Source: CAWAVN01 sp963844315 (lineage in GTDB: Bacteria > Planctomycetota > Planctomycetia > Planctomycetales > Planctomycetaceae). From it: a stretch of 64,000 nucleotides of DNA. The stretch covers positions 434,001-498,000 of the forward strand of contig CAWJOC010000022.1 of the NCBI GenBank assembly GCA_963844315.1, written 5' to 3'. The translations under genes were made by a program, and so were the position numbers. Below are positions 1 through 8,897 of this stretch, in pieces (the stretch's first letter is position 1; each line of letters begins with the position of its first letter). The notes beneath the pieces were generated by a model, which saw only the letters and a program-made list of their open reading frames with translations, was not told the DNA's origin and did not search any database.

Positions 1-14
1 GGAACCGCGCGGCG

Positions 15-1303
15 ATGCACCTTCAAGTCGTTTATTGCAGTCATCACACGGCGGATTTGAATATCCGCGAGCGGCTGGCCTTTGCCACCGAAACCCAACT
101 CAACCGCGCTTACGAGTCGCTCCGGTCTAAATTTCCGCAGTCCGAAGCCGTGGTCATCTCGACCTGCAACCGGGTCGAAGTTTACACGGCCCAGGAAGAT
201 TCCGAAGCTTCGCCTTCCCAGGAGCAAATCGCGAATTTCTTCGCCGAGTTCCATCAGGTTCCCATAAACAACTTCGTAAACGATTTGCTGCGCTCGTCGG
301 GACCGGAAGCCGTCCGGCATTTGTTCGAGGTCGCCAGCAGCTTGGACAGCATGGTGCTCGGCGAGCCGCAAATCGTGAATCAGATCAAGGACGCCTACCG
401 CCTCGCGCAGGCGAACGATGCCTGCGGGCCATTGACGTGTGCACTTTTTGAAGGCGCGATCCGGGTTTCCAAGCGCGTGCGGACGGAAACAGGACTGGAG
501 CGCGGGCGGGTTTCCATTGCCAGCGTTGCCGTCGGGGATTTCGGCAAGAGCATTTTCGACCGCTTTGATGACAAGCTGGTGCTCATCATCGGGGCCGGAG
601 AAATGGCGGAGGAAACACTCAGGTATCTCAAGGAGGAAGGCGTCCAGCAGATCATCGTCGTCAACCGCAATGTCGAGCGCGCGGAAAAACTCGCCGCCGA
701 ATGGGGTGGCAAGGCCAAGTCGTTTGAAGAGCTTTCGTTTTGGATGGGCCGGGCGGATGTCATCGTCAGCACGACGGGCGCGGAGCGGCCCATCATCAAT
801 GCCAAGACCTTCGCGCAAGGCCCGCAAAGACAGCGATGGCAAGCCCGTGTTCATTTTGGATTCGGCGCGCCCGCGATTTCGATCCCGAAATCGGCAGGCT
901 TTACGACAACGTGTTCCTGTACGACATTGACGACCTGGAAGCCACCTGCGAGCGGAACCGCAAAGCCAGAAGCAAGGAAATCGATAGGGCACAACTCATC
1001 ATCGGCGAGGAAACCGAAAAATTCATGCACGATGTCTACCACCGTGCGACCGGGCCGATCATCAAGCGCCTCAGGGATGAATGGAACACGATCCGGCAGC
1101 AGGAAGTGGAAGCCTTGTTCGCTAGGCTCCCGCACTTAAGCGACGCCGACCGAAACGCCGTCGAGCGCAGTGTGGAGCGGATCATCAACAAACTCCTGCA
1201 CCCGCCGTTGGAGGTCCTCCGCGATGAAGCCAAAACCGGCCCGCCGCACGGCCTGCTCAACGCGCTCATGCGTCTGTTTCACCTGGGTGATTCGGAGACC
1301 TAG
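15..1303 (+). CDS. hemA: Glutamyl-tRNA reductase (two frame disruptions)
   Basis: Reduces glutamyl-tRNA(Glu) to glutamate-1-semialdehyde, the first committed step of C5-pathway tetrapyrrole synthesis. The N-terminal catalytic domain has STCNRVEVY with the nucleophilic Cys at about residue 50, followed by LGEPQIVNQIKDAY. A Rossmann NADPH domain follows (LIIGAGEMAEETL) and then the helical dimerisation domain to the C-terminus. The expected family length of about 420-430 residues is only reached by changing frame twice. An extra G at about 819-820 breaks TFAQ/ARKDSDGKPVFILD, and a second change in a GC run at about 866-875 leads into RDFDPEIGRLYDNVFLYDIDDLEA. ATG at 15 gives the canonical N-terminus. 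The gene is convergent with the aminotransferase downstream. The family call is certain. Whether the gene is intact depends on read accuracy. Confidence 0.93.
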
Positions 1304-1358
1304 CACCCGCTTCACGGCCTCTAAGATTCGGAGATCAAGGTCTCTCCGCATCTTTGTG

Positions 1359-2221
1359 TTATCGCGATTCGCGCGTCAGCTTGCGGAACCGTTTGAGCAA
1401 ATCCTGCGTGATTGGACCGGGTTTGCCCATGCCGATGGGCCGGCCATCCAGACTGACGACGGCAATCACCTCTGCGGCGGTTCCCGTCAGGAAGCATTCA
1501 TCGGCCACGTAAATGTCATGCCTCGTCATGGAGACTTCATGGAACGGGATTTTCGCTTCCTTGGCGAGTCCAATCACCGCGCCTCTTGTAATGCCTTCCA
1601 GGATGCCCGCGTCCGGCGGCGGGGTTTTGAGGACACCGTTTTTGACGATGAAGATGTTATCGCCCGTGCATTCGGAGACCTCGCCTTTGTGGTTCAGCAT
1701 CAAGGCTTCCACGCTGCCCGCGTCGGTGCCTTCGATCTTGGCCATGATGTTGTTGAGGTAGTTGAGCGACTTGATCCGCGGATTGAGGGCGCTCGGATGA
1801 TTGCGAATGGTGCTCGCGGTGACGAGCTTCATGCCGTTCTGGTAAATCTCATCGGGGTAGAGCGTGATCGTGTCCGCGATGATGATGACCTGCGGGTCGC
1901 TGGTCTTCCTGATGTCCAGCCCCAAACTGCCCGCGCCGCGCGTGATGACGAGCCGCACATAGCCATCCCCGATGCCGTTGGCCTTCACGGTCTGATTGAC
2001 GGCGGCGATCATGTCGCTTTGGCTCATGGGGATTTCCAGGCGGATCGCCCGGCGCTTTCGTAAAGCCGTGCGATGTGCTCCTTGAGGAGAAACACTACGC
2101 CCCCGTAAACGCGAATCCCCTCGAACACGCCGTCGCCGTAAAGCAGCCCGTGATCGTACACGCTGATTTTCGCGTCTTCCTTGGGGAGCAGTTTTCCGCT
2201 GATGTAAACCTGGGACGGCAT
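1359..2221 (-). CDS. ilvE: Class IV PLP aminotransferase, branched-chain type (frameshifted)
   Basis: Fold-type IV PLP aminotransferase, most like branched-chain amino acid aminotransferase (transfer between Leu/Ile/Val and 2-oxoglutarate). The N-terminal lobe has SVYDHGLLYGDGVFEGIRVY. The second part has NPRIKSLNYLNNIMAK with the PLP Lys, then EVSECTGDNIFIV and FLTGTAAEV. Total length of about 287 residues matches the family. Frame is lost at about 2048-2050, where one G on the coding strand seems to be missing. Restoring it reads HIARLYESAGAIRLEIPM and joins both halves. The gene is last in the minus-strand run after the LolD-like ATPase. D-amino acid transaminase or ADC lyase are alternatives within the fold, but length and motifs favour IlvE. 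Confidence 0.85.
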
Positions 2222-2236
2222 GGTGGGGTCTCGTAA

Positions 2237-2298
2237 GTTGTCAGTTGTCCGTGGTTAGTTGTCTGTGCTTTTCCAAATCGCAACGGACGACTGACAAC
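2237..2298. repeat. Imperfect inverted repeat between aminotransferase and LolD-like gene
   Basis: A 16-nt arm at 2237-2252 (GTTGTCAGTTGTCCGT) pairs with 2283-2298 with one mismatch across a 30-nt loop. It lies in the 118-bp gap between two genes on the minus strand and has no T-run. It resembles dispersed intergenic repeat units rather than a terminator. Confidence 0.6.
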
Positions 2299-2339
2299 GG
2301 ACCAAGAAACAAGGTTCGCGGTGATTTGCGACGCAAGGA

Positions 2340-3137
2340 TCAACCGGCCTGTTTTGCCAGCGTTTCGATCCGGCCTTCCGTGAGCTTGACGATGCGGTCG
2401 GCCTGGCGGGCGATGTTGTTATCGTGCGTTACCATGATGATAGTCAGCTGATCTTGCTCGTTCAAGCTTTTGAGGAGGCCCATGATTTCCTGTCCCGTGC
2501 CCGAGTCCAAATTGCCGGTCGGTTCATCGGCCAAAAGCACCTGCGGCCTGGCGACCAGCGCCCGCGCAATGGCGGCCCGTTGCATCTCGCCGCCGGAGAG
2601 TTTGGAGGGCTTGTGCCGAAGCCGGTGTTCCAGCCCGACCTTTTGAATGATCTCGCGGGCCTGGTTGCGGAGTTCTTTCCGCCGCTTCCAATAGCCCAGG
2701 AGCGAATGCCGGATCATGAGCGGGGCCAGGACGTTTTCTTCCAGGCTCAATTCCGGCAAGAGATGATAAAACTGAAAGATGAACCCGAACACCCGGTTTC
2801 GGAGTTGGTCCCTGGTCTTGGCGGGCAGATCATCAATCCGCCGCCCATCCAGAAAAATCTCGCCCACGTCCGGCGTGTCGAGCAAGCCCAAGAGATGCAG
2901 CAGTGTGCTTTTCCCGGAACCCGATTGGCCGACAATCGACAAAAACTCCCCGCGCCGGGCGGCGATTCTCACGCCTTGCAGCACGCGGATCTTCTGATGG
3001 CCATAGCGGTAGGATTTCTCAATCGCCACCGCTTCCACGTGCATCGGAGGATGGGCCGACTTGGATTGTTGTTTTGAATGCGGGCTTTCCATTGCACCGT
3101 CCGTTGCGGAATCATCCGCGATGCTCAGTTGTCCCAT
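2340..3137 (-). CDS. ABC transporter ATP-binding protein, LolD/MacB-type
   Basis: Cytoplasmic ATPase predicted to power the adjacent FtsX-type permease, as in lipoprotein release (LolCDE) or MacB-like systems. Walker A is GQSGSGKS, the signature is LSGGEMQRAAIARAL, Walker B is VLLADEPTGNLDS, and the H-loop is MVTHD. A 30-residue low-complexity N-terminal extension precedes the ABC domain. The start at 3137 has GGAGGT about 8 nt upstream. Later Met codons at residues 16 and 32 are possible. The permease gene lies 181 bp upstream on the same strand, separated by a repeat. At 265 residues it is slightly longer than typical LolD (about 230). Confidence 0.9.
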   Translation of the reverse strand: MGQLSIADDSATDGAMESPHSKQQSKSAHPPMHVEAVAIEKSYRYGHQKIRVLQGVRIAARRGEFLSIVGQSGSGKSTLLHLLGLLDTPDVGEIFLDGRRIDDLPAKTRDQLRNRVFGFIFQFYHLLPELSLEENVLAPLMIRHSLLGYWKRRKELRNQAREIIQKVGLEHRLRHKPSKLSGGEMQRAAIARALVARPQVLLADEPTGNLDSGTGQEIMGLLKSLNEQDQLTIIMVTHDNNIARQADRIVKLTEGRIETLAKQAG

Positions 3138-3191
3138 GCGATGACCTCCATGATGGGGAACGTTGTTTCAAGTCATTTCGTTTTGGTGGGT

Positions 3192-3273
3192 CTTGTCCCC
3201 TCTCCCCTTGGGGAAGAGGGCTAGGCAATGGCTTGTCCCCTCTCCCCTTGGGGGAGAGGGCTAGGGTGAGGGG
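3192..3273. repeat. Tandem pair of CCCTCTCCCCTTGG-type intergenic repeats
   Basis: Two near-identical units of about 40 bp, starting near 3192 and 3232. Each contains TTGTCCCCTCTCCCCTTGG followed by its imperfect complement GGGAGAGGG and then CTAGG. The second unit ends in GGGTGAGGGG. The same unit recurs in the opposite orientation near 30475-30511. It lies between the permease and ATPase genes of one transport system. Confidence 0.8.
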
Positions 3274-3318
3274 TATCGAATGGTTTAATCCGCACTCACT
3301 TCAATCATTCATGGTCTT

Positions 3319-5013
3319 TTACTCATACCTGAGCGCTTCGACCGGATGCAGGCGGGAGGCTCTGCGGGCGGGCAGCACGCTCGCCAGCACCGCAATAGCC
3401 ATGGCTCCCAAGGCGACCCAGAACACCATCATGGGGTTGATGGACGTGGGGATCTCCGGGAAGTAATAGATTTTTTCGTCGAAGACTTTTCGCCCGGTGA
3501 TCCAAGTGATCCAGCCTTCAATCGTGTTGATGTTTTTGACGAAGGCAAGTCCCAGCGCCACGCCCACGCCGCTGCCCACGATGCCCAGCGCCAGACCGTA
3601 GGCGAGAAAGATCGTCATCACGCCTTTGGAACTGGCTCCCAAGGATTTGAGGATGCCGATGTCTTTGGTCTTTTCGACGACGATCATGAAGAAGATCGCC
3701 AGGATTCCGAAACCCGCCACCGCAATGATAAGGAACAGCAGCACATTCAAAATCGCCGATTCCACTTCGACCGCCGAGAGCAGCGGGCCTTGCTTTTGCT
3801 CCCAGGTCTTCACGGAAAACAGGCCGGGCGGAAACGCGGCTTGCAGGTCTTTGACGATCTCATCCGCATCATCAAAGTTTTTGAGTTTGATCTGAATCGA
3901 AGTCACGTTCCGCACCCCGGTTTCCGGCGTGAACATGCCCCGCATTTCTTGCAGGTATTCCAGGTTGCAGAACACAAGGTTGGAATCGTATTCGCTCATG
4001 CCGCACTTGAAGACATCCACCACGGTGGCATTAAAATGCCTGGCTTCCGGCGGACGGTTGGAAGAGACCGTGCTGATTTTCACATCATCGCCGGGACGGA
4101 CCATCATGTTGGTTTTGACTTTGCCCGTGCCTTCCTCATCGTAGGGAAAGCTGATCAGCCCCAGCCCCACATAGAGGCGTCCTGGGAGCGGCGCGTTGGG
4201 ATCAGTCTGTTCTTCGGGGGCTTCCGGGGGAAACAAATCGTCCGGATTGGGCGGGGCATTTTTGACATTCAGCTTTTGGAAGGGATTTTCCGGCACGATT
4301 TTGGCTTCGGGATTGAAGGGTGACGTGACTTTTTTCGCCAACTCTTCGGGATTTGTGGGAGACTCTGCATCGCCGTCGCCCTTGGCGGCAGCAAACGGAG
4401 GGGCTTCGCCGGGCTGAAACGGTTTGAGTTCCGCATCTTCATCCGCATCGTTTTTGTGATGGTGAAATTGATCCAGCATCCATTGCTGGCGCTGGACCCA
4501 TTGCTTGCGGTAGGCCATTGCCTCATCGGTGAGTTCCCAACCGGGCGGCACATCCCGCGAACGGAGTGGGGCGCGCACCACTTCGCCCGCTTCCCGGATT
4601 TGGTTGTAACTGTCCAGATAATCAATCAGGGGCCCGACCTTGGCTTTGCCTTCGGGCTTGATGCCGATGAGCGTCACCGGGCGGGTGATGTATTGCCCCG
4701 CGTATTGGAAGGTCAGCATGCCATAGACTTCGACCGTCGCGGTCATGGACTCGATCTTATCGCCGGCCACTTCCCGAATGCGGGCCATTTGCATCTCCGC
4801 ATCCGGCACGCCATCCAGACTGTTGGTCTCAACGATCACATCAGCGAGCAGCCCACGAATGCGGTCCCGCATCTCGGTGCTAAAACCGGCCATCACGCTG
4901 TTGACCACAATCATCGTGGCCACCCCCAGCATCACGCTAATAATGCACGCGAGCGCGATATAGCGAGTGCGAAGATACCTAAGGCAAAGCAAAATCTTGT
5001 ACATGGGGGACAT
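3319..5013 (-). CDS. FtsX-like ABC permease, LolC/LolE-type with enlarged periplasmic domain
   Basis: Inner-membrane permease of a LolCDE/MacB-type transporter. One N-terminal TM segment (about residues 15-40) precedes a MacB-like periplasmic core. The C-terminal FtsX domain (about 415-555) has three further TM segments and ends in the typical SRLHPVEALRYE. At 564 residues it is about 150 longer than LolC/E. The extra length is a hydrophilic insert around residues 165-275, including HHHKNDADEDAE and Pro/Glu-rich stretches. The start may be 5013 or the in-frame ATG at 5004, which has AAGGA upstream. It is followed by its ATPase on the same strand and preceded by a small lipoprotein gene and lysS. 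The exported substrate is unknown. Confidence 0.88.
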   Translation of the reverse strand: MSPMYKILLCLRYLRTRYIALACIISVMLGVATMIVVNSVMAGFSTEMRDRIRGLLADVIVETNSLDGVPDAEMQMARIREVAGDKIESMTATVEVYGMLTFQYAGQYITRPVTLIGIKPEGKAKVGPLIDYLDSYNQIREAGEVVRAPLRSRDVPPGWELTDEAMAYRKQWVQRQQWMLDQFHHHKNDADEDAELKPFQPGEAPPFAAAKGDGDAESPTNPEELAKKVTSPFNPEAKIVPENPFQKLNVKNAPPNPDDLFPPEAPEEQTDPNAPLPGRLYVGLGLISFPYDEEGTGKVKTNMMVRPGDDVKISTVSSNRPPEARHFNATVVDVFKCGMSEYDSNLVFCNLEYLQEMRGMFTPETGVRNVTSIQIKLKNFDDADEIVKDLQAAFPPGLFSVKTWEQKQGPLLSAVEVESAILNVLLFLIIAVAGFGILAIFFMIVVEKTKDIGILKSLGASSKGVMTIFLAYGLALGIVGSGVGVALGLAFVKNINTIEGWITWITGRKVFDEKIYYFPEIPTSINPMMVFWVALGAMAIAVLASVLPARRASRLHPVEALRYE

Positions 5014-5090
5014 CCTTGTCCGGTTGGAGGTTTGTCCGTTGTGACTATTCTTAACCCTAATCTTATTCTTACTCTGGCTTTCTAATTATG

Positions 5091-5435
5091 TTAGATCACG
5101 CCGCCATGAGTTCTATATGGTGTTGTCTCGACTTCAACCTCTTCACCAACCAGTTTGTCCAAGGTTCCTAGAATAATGTTGTCGATTTGGATAAGGACGG
5201 AATGAGCTTTGAACAACGGCTGGAATGCGGAAATCACTTGGTTGGGGGCGTCCTTTTCACCTCGGAGTTCTTCACTACGGAAAGTAAGTTGTCTGCTGCC
5301 ATCGTCGCCTACATGCTCGTCGGCGTTAATGTCGATATGTGGGTACGGCATGAACAATTCTTCGACCGAGAAATTACACCCGGAAAATGCCATCAGCATC
5401 ATCAAAACAACGAAACGCTTAGATCGTTTACTCAT
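5091..5435 (-). CDS. Small predicted lipoprotein, unrecognised
   Basis: A 114-residue protein with a basic N-terminus, a hydrophobic stretch VVLMMLMAF and a lipobox FSGC with Cys at residue 20, so lipoprotein processing is likely. The mature part is short, acidic and without recognised motifs. Its ATG overlaps the lysS stop as ATGA (5432-5435), which implies translational coupling. The FtsX-type permease gene follows 77 bp downstream. The position suggests a link to envelope transport, but this is inference only. Confidence 0.7.
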   Translation of the reverse strand: MSKRSKRFVVLMMLMAFSGCNFSVEELFMPYPHIDINADEHVGDDGSRQLTFRSEELRGEKDAPNQVISAFQPLFKAHSVLIQIDNIILGTLDKLVGEEVEVETTPYRTHGGVI

Positions 5436-6979
5436 TGGGATTTTTCGCCCTCGGGTCTTAACAGCGGGAAGAAGATCACATCCCTTATGCTTTGGCTGTT
5501 CGTTAGCAACATCACTAAACGGTCGATGCCGATGCCCAGGCCGCCTGCCGGGGGCATGCCGACTTTTAAGGCGCGGATGAAATCGTGGTCCATTTTGGCC
5601 ATCGAGTCTTCTTCCGAGAGGCCCGCGAGTTGGGTGCGGAAGAGGTCTTCTTGCAGGCGGGGGTCGTTGAGTTCCGTGTAGGCGTTGGCCAGTTCCATGC
5701 TTTGCACGAATAGCTCAAACCGCTCGGCGATGTGCGGCGCACCGGCTTTGCGCTTGGTCAACGGGCAAATGCTGGCCGGGTAGTCGATCACGAAAGTGGG
5801 GTTTTTCAAATAGTCTTCGACGGTGGCTTCGAAGACTTCGTTCACGATCACATCGGGATGCACTCCGGAACTGTCCATCCGCTCGATCAACTCTTTGCCG
5901 ATCTTGCCGTGATGAGCAAGTTCATGGGCCTTCTTCGCAACCGCGGCGGTGTCGCTCATGTCGCAACCGGCATGCTCGCGGAACAAATCCGCATACTTCA
6001 ACCTGGGCCAAGGGGGTGTGAAGTCAACTTCTTCATCACCCCAGGGAAAAGTTAATGATTCCTCGCTGTTCGCAATCAGGGGGCTGACACCCCCCGCTCG
6101 CCGGACGGCTTTGGCGGCATCAACGACAATCGCTTCCGTTAAATCCATCATGGATTCGTAGTTGCCGTAGGCTTGGTAGATTTCGATCATGGTGAATTCG
6201 GGATTGTGCGTGGTGTCGATGCCTTCGTTTCGGAACACCCGCCCGATTTCGTAAACCCGCTCGATGCCGCCGACCATTAATCGCTTGAGGTGCAGTTCCA
6301 AGGCGATCCGCAGGTAAAGCTGCATATCCAGCGTGTTATGGTGCGTGTTAAACGGCCGCGCTGCCGCTCCCCCAGCGATGGCGTGCAGCACCGGGGTTTC
6401 GACTTCGTGGAAGTTTTGCTCGTTCAAAGTTTGGCGGATGGAACCGATGATCCGCGTCCGGCGGAGCATCTTTTCCAAGACGCCTTCGTTATAGATCAAG
6501 TCGATGTAGCGCTGCCTGAGCAGCATTTCGGTATCTTTGGCTCCGTGAAATTTTTCGGGGGGCTGCGCGAGCGACTTGCAAAGGACCGTCAGTTCGTTGA
6601 CGAAGATCGAAATCTCGCCGGTGTCCGTCCTGCGGAGCGGGCCTTCCACGCCGATCAAATCGCCCAGGTCCAACTGGCCCATCAACTCCCATTGCTCATC
6701 GGTTAGCTCGCCCCGCGAAAACAGAAGCTGGATTTTGCCCGTGTAGTCTTGGATGTCGTAAAACCGGAGTTTCCCGGCCTTTCGGCGGAGCATGATCCGC
6801 CCGGCGACTTTCACCACGTCGCCATCCTGCCCGGCTTCCGCAGGAGCCTGTTCGCGTGCCTGGGCGATGGCCGCGTGGCCGTCGAACCGTTGGCCGAAGG
6901 GATCATGCCCCAACTCCACGATCCGTTCCAGCTTCTTGAGTCGTTCCTTTTCAAAGCGGTCGATTTTCTCTTCGGACAT
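5432..6979 (-). CDS. lysS: Lysyl-tRNA synthetase, class II
   Basis: Charges tRNA(Lys) in the cytoplasm. The N-terminal OB-fold anticodon-binding domain includes KVAGRIMLRRKAGKLRFYDI. The class II catalytic core has motif 2 (VFRNEGIDTTHNPEFTMIE) and motif 3 (GLGIGIDRLVMLLT) near the C-terminus. From the ATG at 6979 the protein has 515 residues and begins MSEEKIDRFEKERLKKLE, a normal LysS start. An in-frame extension to 7168 exists but is not family-like. It heads a minus-strand run and overlaps the small lipoprotein gene by 4 bp. Confidence 0.95.
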   Translation of the reverse strand: MSEEKIDRFEKERLKKLERIVELGHDPFGQRFDGHAAIAQAREQAPAEAGQDGDVVKVAGRIMLRRKAGKLRFYDIQDYTGKIQLLFSRGELTDEQWELMGQLDLGDLIGVEGPLRRTDTGEISIFVNELTVLCKSLAQPPEKFHGAKDTEMLLRQRYIDLIYNEGVLEKMLRRTRIIGSIRQTLNEQNFHEVETPVLHAIAGGAAARPFNTHHNTLDMQLYLRIALELHLKRLMVGGIERVYEIGRVFRNEGIDTTHNPEFTMIEIYQAYGNYESMMDLTEAIVVDAAKAVRRAGGVSPLIANSEESLTFPWGDEEVDFTPPWPRLKYADLFREHAGCDMSDTAAVAKKAHELAHHGKIGKELIERMDSSGVHPDVIVNEVFEATVEDYLKNPTFVIDYPASICPLTKRKAGAPHIAERFELFVQSMELANAYTELNDPRLQEDLFRTQLAGLSEEDSMAKMDHDFIRALKVGMPPAGGLGIGIDRLVMLLTNSQSIRDVIFFPLLRPEGEKSQ

Positions 6980-7252
6980 CTCGGCAGCCGGTCTCTCTGG
7001 GCGTTCTTCAAAAGTGGGGGTTTCCCCCAAGGAAAAAGAATTGGGGATTGGGGAAAGTTGGCAAATCATGGAAAAACTTTCAAAATCCGTCAATGGCAAG
7101 TCGGGAACGAGTGAGGAGGATAAAGGATGGAAGATTGTGGATAGCGAAAGAAATGAGCCATCCTCCATCTTCTATCCGCTCCCTCTTCTTGTCTTGACGG
7201 ACGGCCATAGGGCGACTGAGAATGAACTTTTGGTTTGAGAAAAGGCAAGAGT

Positions 7253-8886
7253 GTGAGTGGTGCATCTGATTATTCCGAACCCTTCTCGGTGACTTGCCCG
7301 CGTTGCGATGGCCGGTTCCGTCCTGAACTAAGGCCAGGCTCTTATTTCGCCAAGTGTCCCGATTGCTCGGAACCGGTGCGCGTCCCGGCGAAAGGCGAGG
7401 TGGAAGAGGAGTTGGAACGCGCCCGCGAACTGCAATACGGGGGGGACACCTACCGTCTCGCCTTGCCGCCCGGTTTCGAGAAGCCGCCCGATGATGTGAG
7501 CATTTCTCCATATTCTTCAGAGCCGAAAACTCCGCCAAAAGTTCGCGATCAAAAACCAGATCCCAAGCCAAAAGCGGTCGAACCACGCGAAGCCGAGGAC
7601 AATCAACCCGCCCGGAAGGAATCGGTGCAGGAACCGAAAGTTCCTGAGACGCCCCGCGCGAGTTGCCCGGCTTGCGGGGCGAAATTCAACATGTCGCTGT
7701 CCGACCGGCCGCAGGTCGTGCTCTGTCCGGAATGCCTGGAGGATGTGCATTTGCCCGCGATGGGAAGTTTGCCGCAATCCATTGCGGAATCTCCGCCTGC
7801 CGCAAAGGCCATGACGAAGGAGACCACAAACCGAGCGACTCGGATCGCGAAGAATTGGAAACCGATGAGATCCATTTTGAAGCCTACCCCGGGGATCCAC
7901 CGGAACCTTCCAGAGCCGTTGACCAACCCAAGAAAAAACGCCGCAAGCAAAGGGAGGAGAAACCCGCCGCCACGCCAACGGAAAACCCCACCCGCAATGA
8001 AAAATCCGCGAAAGGCGTGTTTGATGTCATGGCCGAGGTGCGGCAAGTCGGCGAAGACCCGCCGCCGGAGTGGACGTTTTTTTCGGGCGTGACCGACTTT
8101 TTGATCCGTCCCGAAGTCGCCATCCGCTGGGTTTATTCCTCGCTAGGGGTTTGCGTGATGGGCTGGCTGATTGCCATGTGCCTGCACTTCTATGCGACCT
8201 TCCCAATGGCACTGCCGTTCTTTGTCTTGCCCTTGATCTGGATCACGATCATGGCGCTGTCCTACCTGGCGGCCAACAACATGGCGATCCTCCTGGAAAC
8301 CGCCGGAGGGAACGACAAAGTCGATGGCTGGCCCGAACCGGACTTCCGGGACCAGGCCACGGATTTGATCTATCTCTCGTTCATCGCGATCGTGGCCGGG
8401 GTTTGCAGCTTTTTCATTTCGGGATTTCTGGGGATTTTGATCGGCGGCGGCTGGAAGTTGTCGCTGGCCGTTTTGTTTCTGCTGTATCCCATCATTCTGC
8501 TTTCCACCCTGGAAGCCAATTCGCCCTTTGTGCCCTTGTCCCTGCCGATTCTTAGAAGCCTGAAAACCGTCCATTGGGCTTGGGGCGTGTTCTATGCCTT
8601 GGCCGGGGGACTCTTGCTCGTCTGGTTCTGGCCGCTTTTTTGGCTTCGCGAACAAAGCGGGTGGATGCAGTTCTTTGGAATGATCTTTCTTGCCCCGTTG
8701 ATTGCCGGTTGGGGTTTGCTCTATGGGCGACTTCTGGGCCGATTGGCCTGGCGGGCCTCGTTGGAATTCCCCGAAGAGGAAGAACCTGAGGAGAAAGAGG
8801 CCGAAGAGAACCCCAAACCCAAAAGGAGAAAGAGAAGGAAACCCCGCCCTTCCGAATCCTCCGGGGAACTGCAATCCACTCGCTAA
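7253..8886 (+). CDS. Zinc-ribbon membrane protein (frameshifted)
   Basis: Unrecognised protein of about 544 residues. Two zinc-ribbon-like modules (CPRC..CPDC at about 13-40 and CPAC..CPEC near 145-170) are separated by a Pro/Lys-rich linker. A charged region follows, and the C-terminal half has about six to seven hydrophobic segments (such as MGWLIAMCLHFYATFP) before a Lys/Arg/Glu-rich tail. One A is apparently missing in the AAA at 7804-7806. Restoring it joins SPPAAK to GHDEGDHKPSDSD. The start is taken at GTG 7253, with TTG 7235 as an alternative. Proteins with zinc ribbon plus TM domains are common in planctomycetes, but no function can be given. Confidence 0.75.
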
Positions 8887-8897
8887 AACCGGTTTGG

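Noticed and set aside
395..805. Long minus-strand open frame inside hemA
   Set aside because: It is an antisense shadow in high-GC coding sequence; the plus strand is clearly HemA. Many similar shadow frames across the window were left out.
805..890. Programmed ribosomal frameshifting in hemA
   Set aside because: Two separate frame changes, no slippery heptamer plus pseudoknot pattern, and the same kind of break in many unrelated genes. Indel error is simpler.
6980..7168. N-terminal extension of LysS
   Set aside because: The 63 extra residues are low complexity and unlike LysS. The ATG at 6979 gives the normal N-terminus.
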